Shown: positions 1 to 6,345 of the stretch, piece by piece
Layout of the letters: each line of letters starts with the position of its first letter
How positions within the stretch are numbered: position 1 is the stretch's first letter
Source of the DNA: Dietzia timorensis
Lineage (GTDB): Bacteria > Actinomycetota > Actinomycetes > Mycobacteriales > Mycobacteriaceae
DNA length: 8,944 nt
Reading direction: 5' to 3'
Assembly (NCBI RefSeq): GCF_020742175.1
Contig: NZ_DYXM01000059.1
Span: 1-8,944 of the forward strand
Made by a program: the position numbers and the translations under genes
Notes under the pieces: generated by a model
Seen by the model: the letters and a program-made list of their open reading frames with translations, nothing else
The model's database searches: none
What the model was told of the DNA's origin: nothing

Positions 1-18
1 GCACTATCACTACATAGA

Positions 19-40
19 CACACTGTTGAGTTCTCAAACA
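19..40 (-). promoter_or_regulatory. Conserved pre-16S rRNA leader element (boxA / processing region)
   Basis: Read on the minus strand this is TGTTTGAGAACTCAACAGTG followed by TG. It contains the palindrome TTGAG-AA-CTCAA at 26-37. From general knowledge, a motif of this form is found a short way upstream of 16S rRNA genes in many actinobacteria, where it is linked to antitermination (boxA) and to the RNase III processing stem of the precursor. Its orientation implies a 16S gene starting just beyond position 1 on the minus strand. The 16S gene itself is not in the window, so the rrn operon is inferred. Confidence 0.75.
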
Positions 41-123
41 CCACCCAGAAACACAATCAACCAACAAAAACGCTGGCCAACCCGCATCCCCGGCCGCCGC
101 AACCTCCCGGAAGCAACTCCCCC

Positions 124-152
124 AGCCTAGCAAGTCCGCGTCGACGAACCAA
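124..152 (-). promoter_or_regulatory. Candidate rrn promoter P3 (closest to 16S)
   Basis: The minus strand reads TTGGTT (147-152), a 17-nt spacer, then TAGGCT (124-129). TAGGCT is a common actinobacterial sigma70-type -10 hexamer, and TTG of the -35 is kept. The predicted start of transcription is near 117. A 6-bp inverted repeat (142-147 with 154-159) covers the -35 region. The call rests on hexamer match and spacing only. Confidence 0.5.
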
Positions 153-198
153 ATCGTCGCTGCAAACTGTTAGAATCAGGGTTTGGACTCCCCGAGCT

Positions 199-225
199 GG
201 GAACGCTTACTTTAATCGCGTTCCC
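199..225. repeat. Perfect inverted repeat around the P2 -10 box
   Basis: GGGAACGC at 199-206 and GCGTTCCC at 218-225 form a perfect 8-bp inverted repeat separated by 11 nt. The spacer contains the -10 hexamer of the P2 promoter. It could be an operator for a dimeric regulator or could form a hairpin. I know of no assigned regulator for this exact site. Confidence 0.6.
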
Positions 226-237
226 TGTTCTGGTCAA
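209..237 (-). promoter_or_regulatory. Candidate rrn promoter P2
   Basis: The minus strand reads TTGACC (232-237), a 17-nt spacer, then TAAAGT (209-214). The -35 matches the TTGACA consensus at five of six bases, the best in this region, and the -10 keeps TA, A and T of TATAAT. Transcription would start near 202, about 200 nt before the window edge. The site lies between the tyrS terminator and the 16S leader element, where an rRNA promoter is expected. Confidence 0.6.
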
Positions 238-305
238 GTCCGAACTTCGCGGTTGAGAAGAACCTTTCCCTTTCGGGTCGGCCCCGCTCGCTTGCGGCCT
301 CAATT

Positions 306-334
306 AAGTTACACACCTTTCAAGTAGGAACCAA
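306..334 (-). promoter_or_regulatory. Candidate rrn promoter P1 (farthest from 16S)
   Basis: The minus strand reads TTGGTT (329-334), a 17-nt spacer, then TAACTT (306-311). The -35 hexamer and its flank are identical to those of P3 at 146-156, which suggests a duplicated promoter element. The -10 match is weaker than in P2. Confidence 0.4.
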
Positions 335-380
335 ATCGGCAGGTAGCCGCTATTTTCCAATTTCGGTGGGCCTGAAATGC

Positions 381-414
381 ACAAACGGCGGCCGGTTTCC
401 CGACCGCCGCTTGT
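381..414 (-). terminator. Hairpin terminator after tyrS
   Basis: A 6-bp G/C stem (386-391 with 404-409) is extended inward by three pairs (393-395 with 400-402) after one mismatch, and outward by ACAA/TTGT after another. The loop is four bases. On the minus strand the stem is followed by TTTGTG, only moderately T-rich. It starts 22 nt after the tyrS stop and probably separates tyrS from the rrn promoters. Confidence 0.65.
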
Positions 415-436
415 TCGTTCAATAGATACCGGTTAC

Positions 437-1720
437 TTACGCGTCGCCGACCCGATGCACGCCGGCAAAAGTCTTCTTCCCTCGACGCAACACAAGCCAG
501 TTGCCATGGAGCCAGTCCGCATCCTTCGGAGTCCACTCCGTGTCGGCAATTTTCTCGTTGTTCACCGCCACTCCGTTTTCCCCGATCGATCGGCGTGCAG
601 CACCCTTGCTTTCGCAGAGCCCGCTCGCGACCAGCATTTCGGTGAGGGTCCCCGGAGACGACGCCGCCACCTCCGCAACTTCGGTCTCGCGTAGTGCCGA
701 TTCGAGCGTCGTTTCATCAAGCGCACCGAGATCGCCCTTGCCGAACAGCGCCTTGGCAGCGTTTTCGACCTTTTCCACTGCGGAGCGCCCATGAACGAGC
801 TCGGTCATTTCTTGAGCGAGTTTCCGCTGGGCCGCTCTCAGATGAGGCTTTTCTGCTGTAGCCGTTTCGAGTTCGGAGATCTCGTCGCGCCCGAGGAAGG
901 TGAACCACTTGAGGAACTTCACCACGTCGGCGTCAGCGGTATTGAGGAAGTACTGGTACCAGGTGTAGGCGCTTGTCTTCGCTGGATCGAGCCAGAGGCT
1001 GCCTCCACCTGTGGATTTGCCGAACTTCTTGCCATCTGCGGTGGTGACCAACGGAACCGTGAGGGCGTGAACCGACTCATTGTCGACCCTACGATTGAGA
1101 TCGACGCCCGAAACGATATTCCCCCACTGATCCGAGCCGCCAATTTGTAACGTGACGTTATCGGAACGGCGCAACTGCAGGTAGTCATTTGCCTGCAAGA
1201 GCATGTAACTGAACTCGGTGTACGAGATTCCGTCGCCATCCAAACGGCGCTTGACGGTATCCCTACTGATCATCGTGTTCAACGAAAAGTGCTTGCCGAG
1301 GTTCCGGAGAAACTCGATCACCGTCAGGTGACCCGTCCACTGCATGTTGTTGACCATTGTCGCCCCGGAACGCGGGTCGTCGAAATCGACGAATCGCTCG
1401 AGCTGTCCACCGATCTTTTCCGACCAGTCGGCGACGGTGTCCGCCGAATTCATGACGCGCTCCCCCACATCCCGTGGGTCACCAATCATCCCGGTCGCCC
1501 CACCGGCCAGTAGGTAAGGCTTATGCCCCGCCAGCTGGAATCGCCGCAGAGTCAACAGAGGCACCAGATGGCCGGCGTGCAAGCTGTCCGCCGTGGGATC
1601 GAACCCCGCATAGAGCGAGATCGAGCCCGAGTTCAAGTGCTCGGACAATGCATCCAGATCCGTGGATTGGGCGATGAGTCCTCGCCACTGGAGATCGTCG
1701 ATTATGTCGAAATTCGTCAT
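437..1720 (-). CDS. tyrS: Tyrosyl-tRNA synthetase
   Basis: Cytoplasmic class I aminoacyl-tRNA synthetase that charges tRNA-Tyr with tyrosine using ATP. The 427-residue product has the normal length of the bacterial TyrS family. The HIGH-like motif is HAGH at residues 48-51. Tyrosine-pocket segments are visible at 166-180 (SYTEFSYMLLQANDY) and 192-201 (QIGGSDQWGN). The KMSKS-like loop is KFGKS at 232-236, and the C-terminal part from about 357 fits the S4 RNA-binding domain. The ATG start is 27 nt after the UPF0434-like gene, so the two are probably co-transcribed. The Shine-Dalgarno is poor: only GAGAG, 14 nt upstream. The gene sits directly before the rRNA promoter region, an arrangement known in several actinobacteria. 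No T-box-like leader was seen. Confidence 0.97.
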   Translation of the reverse strand: MTNFDIIDDLQWRGLIAQSTDLDALSEHLNSGSISLYAGFDPTADSLHAGHLVPLLTLRRFQLAGHKPYLLAGGATGMIGDPRDVGERVMNSADTVADWSEKIGGQLERFVDFDDPRSGATMVNNMQWTGHLTVIEFLRNLGKHFSLNTMISRDTVKRRLDGDGISYTEFSYMLLQANDYLQLRRSDNVTLQIGGSDQWGNIVSGVDLNRRVDNESVHALTVPLVTTADGKKFGKSTGGGSLWLDPAKTSAYTWYQYFLNTADADVVKFLKWFTFLGRDEISELETATAEKPHLRAAQRKLAQEMTELVHGRSAVEKVENAAKALFGKGDLGALDETTLESALRETEVAEVAASSPGTLTEMLVASGLCESKGAARRSIGENGVAVNNEKIADTEWTPKDADWLHGNWLVLRRGKKTFAGVHRVGDA

Positions 1721-1747
1721 GTCTAAAAAGTGGTCTCTCGTGATCCG

Positions 1748-1966
1748 CTAGTTGCTTCCATCGCCGATTTCGGCCGACAGAGTTTTCTGCTCTTCCAGGG
1801 TCGCCTCGTGCGCTTCATCGCGCAGGAGCACGGGGATGCCATCTTCAATGCGATAGAGCAAATGAAGCCGCGCGTTGTATAGGCGGTCGCCCGAGACCGG
1901 AGACAACGGCCCACGGTCGACGGGGCACGCGAGTATCTCAAGCAGGCGAGGATCAAGCGAAGTCAT
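1748..1966 (-). CDS. UPF0434/Trm112-like small protein
   Basis: A protein of 72 residues from this ATG. The core LDPRLLEILACPVDRGPL followed by a YRIEDGIPVLL segment is typical of the UPF0434/Trm112 family, to which E. coli YcaR belongs. Eukaryotic and archaeal Trm112 proteins activate methyltransferases; the bacterial role is not settled. Many members bind zinc through two CxxC-like pairs. Here only the single Cys of ACPVD remains, so zinc binding is unlikely; my recollection is that actinobacterial members often lack it. An in-frame ATG at 1994-1996 would give 82 residues. I prefer the inner start because family members begin just before LDPRLLE, although its GAGG lies only 2 nt upstream, while the outer start has GAGG 10 nt away. 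The gene precedes tyrS by 27 nt. Confidence 0.85.
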   Translation of the reverse strand: MTSLDPRLLEILACPVDRGPLSPVSGDRLYNARLHLLYRIEDGIPVLLRDEAHEATLEEQKTLSAEIGDGSN

Positions 1967-2072
1967 AGCCTCAAGGTTACGTCGTCGGTTTTCCATCCGC
2001 CCATCGCCTCGCGCGTACTTCCAACTTTTTCCGGTTGAAGTGCGCCTTGCGCCCCGGACTTCCGTGAAAACA

Positions 2073-2113
2073 ACGAGGCCTTCCCCTGCGTCATACGCGT
2101 GGGAAGGCCTCGT
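2073..2113 (-). terminator. Strong, probably bidirectional, terminator after argH
   Basis: ACGAGGCCTTCCC (2073-2085) pairs perfectly with GGGAAGGCCTCGT (2101-2113), a 13-bp stem. After a mismatch the inner part pairs again (2087-2091 with 2095-2099). On the minus strand the stem is followed by TGTTTTCAC, and on the plus strand GTTTTT lies about ten bases after it. It begins about 30 nt beyond the argH stop and marks the end of the arginine cluster. Confidence 0.85.
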
Positions 2114-2142
2114 AGTGGTTGCGTTTTTGGTGGCGCGTCGCG

Positions 2143-3591
2143 CTAGGCCTGGATCCAGTCTTTCGCCTTCGCGAGACTATCGGCCACACGTTCACGCTGG
2201 CTTGCCACGGCGGATGCCGCCGTACCTCCGCGGGAGTTTCGCGAGTCGATCGAACCGCGAACGGTGAGAACCTCACGTACCGAGGGGGTCAACGCCGGGT
2301 CGGCCAATCGGAGCTCGTCGTCGGTTAGCTCGTCGAGCCCGACTCCTCGCTTCTCCGCAAGACGCACGCATTCCCCCGCAGCCTCGTGGGCAACACGGAA
2401 CGGCACGCCCTGACGGACCATCCATTCCGCAATATCCGTGGCGAGCGTGAAACCGGCCGGTGCGAGCTCTTCCATACGCTCCGGATGGAACGACAACGTT
2501 CCGACAAGTCCCGCGATCGCTGGAAGCAGAAGATCAAGCTGCGCAACCGAATCGAACACCGGCTCCTTGTCTTCCTGCAGGTCACGGTTATATGCGAGAG
2601 GCTGCGCCTTTAGCGTTGCGAGCAGGCCGGCGAGGTTCCCGATGAGTCGTCCGGTCTTGCCACGAGCGAGCTCGGCAACGTCCGGGTTCTTCTTCTGCGG
2701 CATGATCGATGAACCGGTCGACCATTCGTCCGCGAGCGTGACGTATCCGAATTCCGGTGTGCACCACGCGATGACCTCTTCGGAAAGCCGCGACAGGTCG
2801 ACCGCAATCTGAGCGAACACGTAGGCCGCCTCGGAAGCGAAATCTCGCGACGATGTTGCGTCGATCGAGTTGTCCGCAGCGGAGTCGAAACCGAGCTCGG
2901 CCGCGATCGCATCCGGATCGAGCCCGAGGGACGAACCGGCGAGTGCACCGCCCCCGTAGGGCGACACAGCGAGGCGACGATCCATGTCGCGGATACGGTC
3001 GAGATCGCGCAGCAGTGGATGCACGTGAGCCAACAGCTGGTGAGCGAGCAGCACCGGCTGGGCGGCCTGGAAGTGCGTTTTGCCAGGCATGACGGTGTCG
3101 GGGTGCGCATCCACCTGCGAAAGCAAAGCCTCTACGACGTCAACAAGCCCAGCTGACACACGGCGAGCGGCAGCACGGACCCACATGCGGAACTGGGTCG
3201 CGACCTGATCGTTGCGACTACGGCCGGCACGAAGCCGCCCGCCGACCTCGGCGCCGACTCTCTCGATGAGGCCACGTTCGAGTGCGCCGTGCACGTCCTC
3301 GTCGCTTTCGGCCGCGACGAATGCGCCGGACTCGACGTCGGCGGCAAGTTGGTCGAGGCCGGAGAGCATCGTCGCGAGGTCGTCATCGCCGAGCAGCTCG
3401 GCGCGATTGAGCACTCTGGCATGTGCCTTGGACGCGGCGATGTCGAACGGGGCAAGCACCCAGTCGAAGTGCGTGGACTTGCTCAGCGCAGCCATCGCGT
3501 CCGCGGGACCGCCGGCGAACCGGCCGCCCCACAGCGCTCCGGTGTTGGTGCCGTGCCGCCCCTCGCCCGCGGTGGGTTCGGCGTCGCTCAT
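2143..3591 (-). CDS. argH: Argininosuccinate lyase
   Basis: Last enzyme of arginine synthesis: it splits argininosuccinate into arginine and fumarate in the cytoplasm, as a homotetramer of the fumarase/aspartase superfamily. The 482-residue protein is of normal length. Visible family motifs are LWGGRF at 20-25, DEDVH at 97-101, AGRSRNDQV at 122-130, KTHFQAAQP at 171-179 with the catalytic His at 173, and the superfamily signature loop GSSIMPQKKNP at 293-303, which carries the active-site Ser. The ATG start overlaps the argG stop as ATGA, indicating translational coupling; no strong independent ribosome-binding site is present. A terminator follows the stop. The first 18 residues, rich in polar residues, precede the conserved core and are a modest N-terminal extension. 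Confidence 0.97.
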   Translation of the reverse strand: MSDAEPTAGEGRHGTNTGALWGGRFAGGPADAMAALSKSTHFDWVLAPFDIAASKAHARVLNRAELLGDDDLATMLSGLDQLAADVESGAFVAAESDEDVHGALERGLIERVGAEVGGRLRAGRSRNDQVATQFRMWVRAAARRVSAGLVDVVEALLSQVDAHPDTVMPGKTHFQAAQPVLLAHQLLAHVHPLLRDLDRIRDMDRRLAVSPYGGGALAGSSLGLDPDAIAAELGFDSAADNSIDATSSRDFASEAAYVFAQIAVDLSRLSEEVIAWCTPEFGYVTLADEWSTGSSIMPQKKNPDVAELARGKTGRLIGNLAGLLATLKAQPLAYNRDLQEDKEPVFDSVAQLDLLLPAIAGLVGTLSFHPERMEELAPAGFTLATDIAEWMVRQGVPFRVAHEAAGECVRLAEKRGVGLDELTDDELRLADPALTPSVREVLTVRGSIDSRNSRGGTAASAVASQRERVADSLAKAKDWIQA

Positions 3592-4787
3592 AGTCCGAGG
3601 TCCCGCTTCGACGCGATCTTCGAGGACAGGCCGTGGATCTGGACAAAGCCCTTGGCGTAGGACTGGTCGAACGAGTCGCCCTCGTCGTAGGTCGCGAGGT
3701 TGAAGTCGTACAGCGATTCCTCGGAGCGCCGGCCGTTGACGGTGAGGTGGCCACCGTGCATGACCATGCGAACGTCGCCTGTGACCCGCTGCTGGGTCTC
3801 CTCGACGAAGGCGTCAAGAGCACGCTTGAGCGGCGAGAACCACAGACCGTCGTACACCAGCTCGGTCCAGCGCTCTTCGATGCGGCGCTTGTAGCGGCCG
3901 ACCTCACGCTCGAGGGTGACGTGCTCGAGCTCCTGGTGCGCGGAGATGAGCGCCATCGCTCCCGGCGCCTCGTAGATCTCGCGGCTCTTGATGCCAACGA
4001 GACGGTCCTCCACCACATCGAGGCGGCCGACGCCCTGGGCGCCCGCGCGGCGGTTGAGTTCCTCGATGGCCTCGAGAACGGTGACCTTGCGACCGTCGAT
4101 GGCGACGGGCTTGCCCTTCTCGAAGGAGATGGTCACCTCGTCGGGTGCGGAGAAGTTGACCGTCGGATCCTCGGTGTAGTCGTAGACATCCTTGGTCGGG
4201 GCGTTCCACAGGTCCTCGAGGAATCCGGTCTCGACCGCGCGGCCCCACACGTTCTGGTCGATGGAGAACGGCGACTTCTTCGTCACCGTGATCGGGATGT
4301 TGTTCTCCTCGGCGAAGTCGATCGCCTTCTCACGCGTCCACGCGTAATCGCGGACCGGGGCGATGACGTCGAGGTCCGGCGCGAGGTTCATGAAGCCGAC
4401 CTCGAAACGGACCTGGTCGTTGCCCTTACCCGTGCAGCCGTGCGCGACTGCGGTGCCGCCATGAGCCTTCGCGGCCTCGGTGAGGTGCTTGACAATGAGC
4501 GGGCGCGAGATCGCAGACACGAGCGGGTAGCGATCCATATAGAGGCCGTTGGCCTGGATGGTCGGAAGGCAGTACTGCTCGGCGAACTCATCACGGGCAT
4601 CGACGACGATGGACTCGACCGCGCCGCAGTCGAGAGCGCGCTGGCGCACGGTGTCCATGTCCTCCCCGCCCTGGCCGAGATCGATCGCGACCGCGACGAC
4701 CTCGGCCCCGGTCTCCTTGGCGATCCAGCTGATCGCCACCGAGGTGTCGAGTCCGCCCGAGTAGGCCAGAACCACACGGTTTGCCAT
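3588..4787 (-). CDS. argG: Argininosuccinate synthase
   Basis: Joins citrulline and aspartate with ATP to give argininosuccinate, AMP and pyrophosphate. The 399-residue product has family length. The N-terminal PP-loop for ATP is AYSGGLDTSV at 8-17. Further conserved stretches are YPLVSAISRP at 87-96, AHGCTGKGNDQVRFE at 115-129 and SIDQNVWGRA at 175-184. The frame stays open upstream to about 4967, but the ATG at 4785-4787 is chosen because it has an ideal AAAGGAGC ribosome-binding site and because family members start with MxNRVVLAYSGG. It is preceded by 86 noncoding bases after argR and overlaps argH by 4 nt. The strong ribosome-binding site and very G/C-rich third positions suggest high expression. 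Confidence 0.98.
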   Translation of the reverse strand: MANRVVLAYSGGLDTSVAISWIAKETGAEVVAVAIDLGQGGEDMDTVRQRALDCGAVESIVVDARDEFAEQYCLPTIQANGLYMDRYPLVSAISRPLIVKHLTEAAKAHGGTAVAHGCTGKGNDQVRFEVGFMNLAPDLDVIAPVRDYAWTREKAIDFAEENNIPITVTKKSPFSIDQNVWGRAVETGFLEDLWNAPTKDVYDYTEDPTVNFSAPDEVTISFEKGKPVAIDGRKVTVLEAIEELNRRAGAQGVGRLDVVEDRLVGIKSREIYEAPGAMALISAHQELEHVTLEREVGRYKRRIEERWTELVYDGLWFSPLKRALDAFVEETQQRVTGDVRMVMHGGHLTVNGRRSEESLYDFNLATYDEGDSFDQSYAKGFVQIHGLSSKIASKRDLGL

Positions 4788-4794
4788 TGAATTA

Positions 4795-4802
4795 GCTCCT
4801 TT
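4795..4802 (-). promoter_or_regulatory. Strong ribosome-binding site of argG
   Basis: AAAGGAGC on the minus strand, with GGAG ending 8 nt before the argG ATG. It is the best Shine-Dalgarno in the window and fixes the argG start within a frame that is open further upstream. Confidence 0.85.
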
Positions 4803-4836
4803 GCGAAAGATGTCGGTGTATTCGTTCGTTACTTCG

Positions 4837-4842
4837 ATTATG
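4837..4842 (-). promoter_or_regulatory. Possible -10 element of an argGH promoter
   Basis: CATAAT on the minus strand matches TATAAT at five of six bases and lies in the 86-nt argR-argG gap. I see no convincing -35 at 16-18 nt upstream. The leader to the argG ATG would be about 43 nt. In Corynebacterium glutamicum argGH is reported to have its own transcript, which makes a promoter here plausible. No clear ARG box with both TGAAT and ATTCA halves was found. Confidence 0.35.
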
Positions 4843-4873
4843 ACGGCACTGGGAAAACGTCGTGCCGTTCGGT

Positions 4874-5374
4874 CTACTGTGCCAGCTGTGCGAGTAGTTC
4901 GGCGAGGCGCTCGCCGTTGACCGGTTCGCGCGCGAGCACGAAGATCGTGTCGTCCCCGGCGACGCATCCCACGACGTCAGGAAGATTGGCTCTGTCGATG
5001 GCGCTGGCAAGGAAGTTCGCTGCGCCCGGCGGAGTGCGCAGAACAGCGGTGTTGCCGCTGAAGTCCATGCTGGTCATCAGCTCGCCGAGGAGCTTGCCCA
5101 GACGGTCCGTTCCGCCATGTACGCCCGGGATAGGTCGCCCGTCCTCGGGAAGGACGTAGCGCCCGACCCCACCATCCGCGGCGCGCATCTTGATCGCGCC
5201 GAGTTCGTCGAGATCCCTGCTGAGAGTCGCGATCGTGACGGCGATCCCGGAACGTTCCAGCGCATCCGAGAGTTGGCTCTGACTGCGCACGTCCTGACCG
5301 TCGAGAATCTGCGCGATGACGGCGTGGCGTGCCGCCTTCGATGCCGGTTTCACCCGCGCGGTGCTGTTGTTCAC
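4874..5374 (-). CDS. argR: Arginine repressor ArgR
   Basis: Arginine-responsive DNA-binding regulator of the ArgR/AhrC family, which binds ARG-box operators as a hexamer with arginine as co-repressor. The 166-residue protein has the normal two-part layout. The N-terminal winged helix (about 12-75) carries the recognition segment SRDLDELGAIK at 52-62. The C-terminal oligomerisation and arginine-binding domain (about 92-164) has TPPGAA at 114-119 and GCVAGDDTIFV at 136-146, with the Asp pair at 141-142 matching the family's ligand-contact position. The start is a GTG with GAGG 8 nt upstream. It lies 20 nt after argF in the same operon, so it probably controls its own synthesis, with the main operator expected before argC or argJ, outside the window. 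Confidence 0.96.
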   Translation of the reverse strand: MNNSTARVKPASKAARHAVIAQILDGQDVRSQSQLSDALERSGIAVTIATLSRDLDELGAIKMRAADGGVGRYVLPEDGRPIPGVHGGTDRLGKLLGELMTSMDFSGNTAVLRTPPGAANFLASAIDRANLPDVVGCVAGDDTIFVLAREPVNGERLAELLAQLAQ

Positions 5375-5394
5375 TTCCGCCGCCTCAGCCGTGC

Positions 5395-6324
5395 CTACGA
5401 GCGCTCTACCAGCCAGGCGAGCAGCGCCTTCTGCGCATGAAGGCGGTTCTCGGCTTCGTCGAAGACGCGGGAGGCTGCGCCCTCGATCACCTCATCGGTG
5501 ATTTCGTTCCCACGGTATGCCGGAAGGCAGTGGAGAACGATCGCCCCGTCCGCGGCAGCGTCGACGAAGCGCTGGTCGAGCTGGTAGTCACGAAGATCTG
5601 CGAGACGTTGCTTTCCGCTCTCCTCCTGCCCCATCGAAATCCACGTGTCGGTGATGAGCACGTCGGCACCTTTCGCTGCTGCGAGCGGATCGGTGCTCAC
5701 CTTCGCCGAGCCGCCGGTGTCGGCCGCGATCTCGGCCGCCCGCTCGACAATCTCGTTCTCGGGCTTGTATCCGTCCGGCGCGGCGATGGTGATGTGCATG
5801 CCGGCGAGCGCGAAACCGAGGAGGTACGAGTTCGCCATGTTGTTGGCGCCGTCGCCCACGTATACGGCCTTGAGGCCGGCCGTTTTCCCGCCGAAGTTCT
5901 CACTCACCGTGAGCAGGTCCGCGAGGATCTGGCACGGGTGGAAGTCGTCGCTGAGCGCGTTGACGACCGGCACGCTCGCGTGAGCCGCCATCTCCTCGAG
6001 GCCGGACTGCGCGTAGGTGCGCCACACGATCGAGGAAACGTAGCGGCTGAGCACGCGCGCAGTGTCCGCGAACGTTTCGCCCTTACCCAGTTGGGAGCTC
6101 TGGGAGTCGACGACTATCGGATTACCGCCGAGCTCGGCGATACCCGCGTCGAAGGAGAAACGTGTGCGGGTCGAGGTCTTGTCGAAGATGACGGCGACGG
6201 ACCGTGGACCGGCGAGTGGCTTGTGCCCGTAGCGGTCCGCCTTGAGGGTCGCCGCGAGATCGAGGATCTCGGCTTGTTCGGCCGCGGTGACGGAGTCGTC
6301 GCGGAGGAAGTGGCGTGGAGTCAC
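5395..6324 (-). CDS. argF: Ornithine carbamoyltransferase (anabolic)
   Basis: Makes citrulline from ornithine and carbamoyl phosphate; cytoplasmic, usually a trimer. The 309-residue protein is of family length. The carbamoyl-phosphate site is FDKTSTRTR at 47-55, with HPCQ at 129-132. Ornithine-side motifs are DTWISMGQE at 226-234 and HCLPAYRG at 265-272, whose Cys is the family's active-site cysteine. The start is GTG, with AAGGAC upstream (AGGA ends 7 nt before the start). It follows argD by 21 nt and precedes argR by 20 nt. The setting among biosynthetic genes supports the anabolic rather than the catabolic (arcB) role. Confidence 0.97.
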   Translation of the reverse strand: MTPRHFLRDDSVTAAEQAEILDLAATLKADRYGHKPLAGPRSVAVIFDKTSTRTRFSFDAGIAELGGNPIVVDSQSSQLGKGETFADTARVLSRYVSSIVWRTYAQSGLEEMAAHASVPVVNALSDDFHPCQILADLLTVSENFGGKTAGLKAVYVGDGANNMANSYLLGFALAGMHITIAAPDGYKPENEIVERAAEIAADTGGSAKVSTDPLAAAKGADVLITDTWISMGQEESGKQRLADLRDYQLDQRFVDAAADGAIVLHCLPAYRGNEITDEVIEGAASRVFDEAENRLHAQKALLAWLVERS

Positions 6325-6345
6325 TGTGTTGTCCTTCTCGGGGAG

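Noticed and set aside
1..380. tRNA gene or CRISPR array in the long noncoding stretch
   Set aside because: No cloverleaf-like arms with TTCGAA-type T loop and no regularly spaced repeats were found; the repeats present fit promoter and leader elements.
309..536. Small minus-strand frame of 75 codons overlapping the tyrS end
   Set aside because: It overlaps tyrS in another frame and runs through the tyrS terminator toward the rrn promoter region; no coding signal.
3633..4790. A 385-codon open frame on the plus strand across argG
   Set aside because: It mirrors argG almost exactly and has the same antisense composition artefact; no motif or ribosome-binding context supports it.
4787..4804. 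ARG box at the argG start (TTGAAT on the plus strand)
   Set aside because: Only one half-site resembles the TGAAT-N4-ATTCA palindrome; the partner half is absent at the required spacing.
4788..4967. N-terminal extension of argG
   Set aside because: It would overlap the end of argR, reads as basic low-complexity sequence, and ArgG homology begins at the ATG at 4787, which has an ideal ribosome-binding site.
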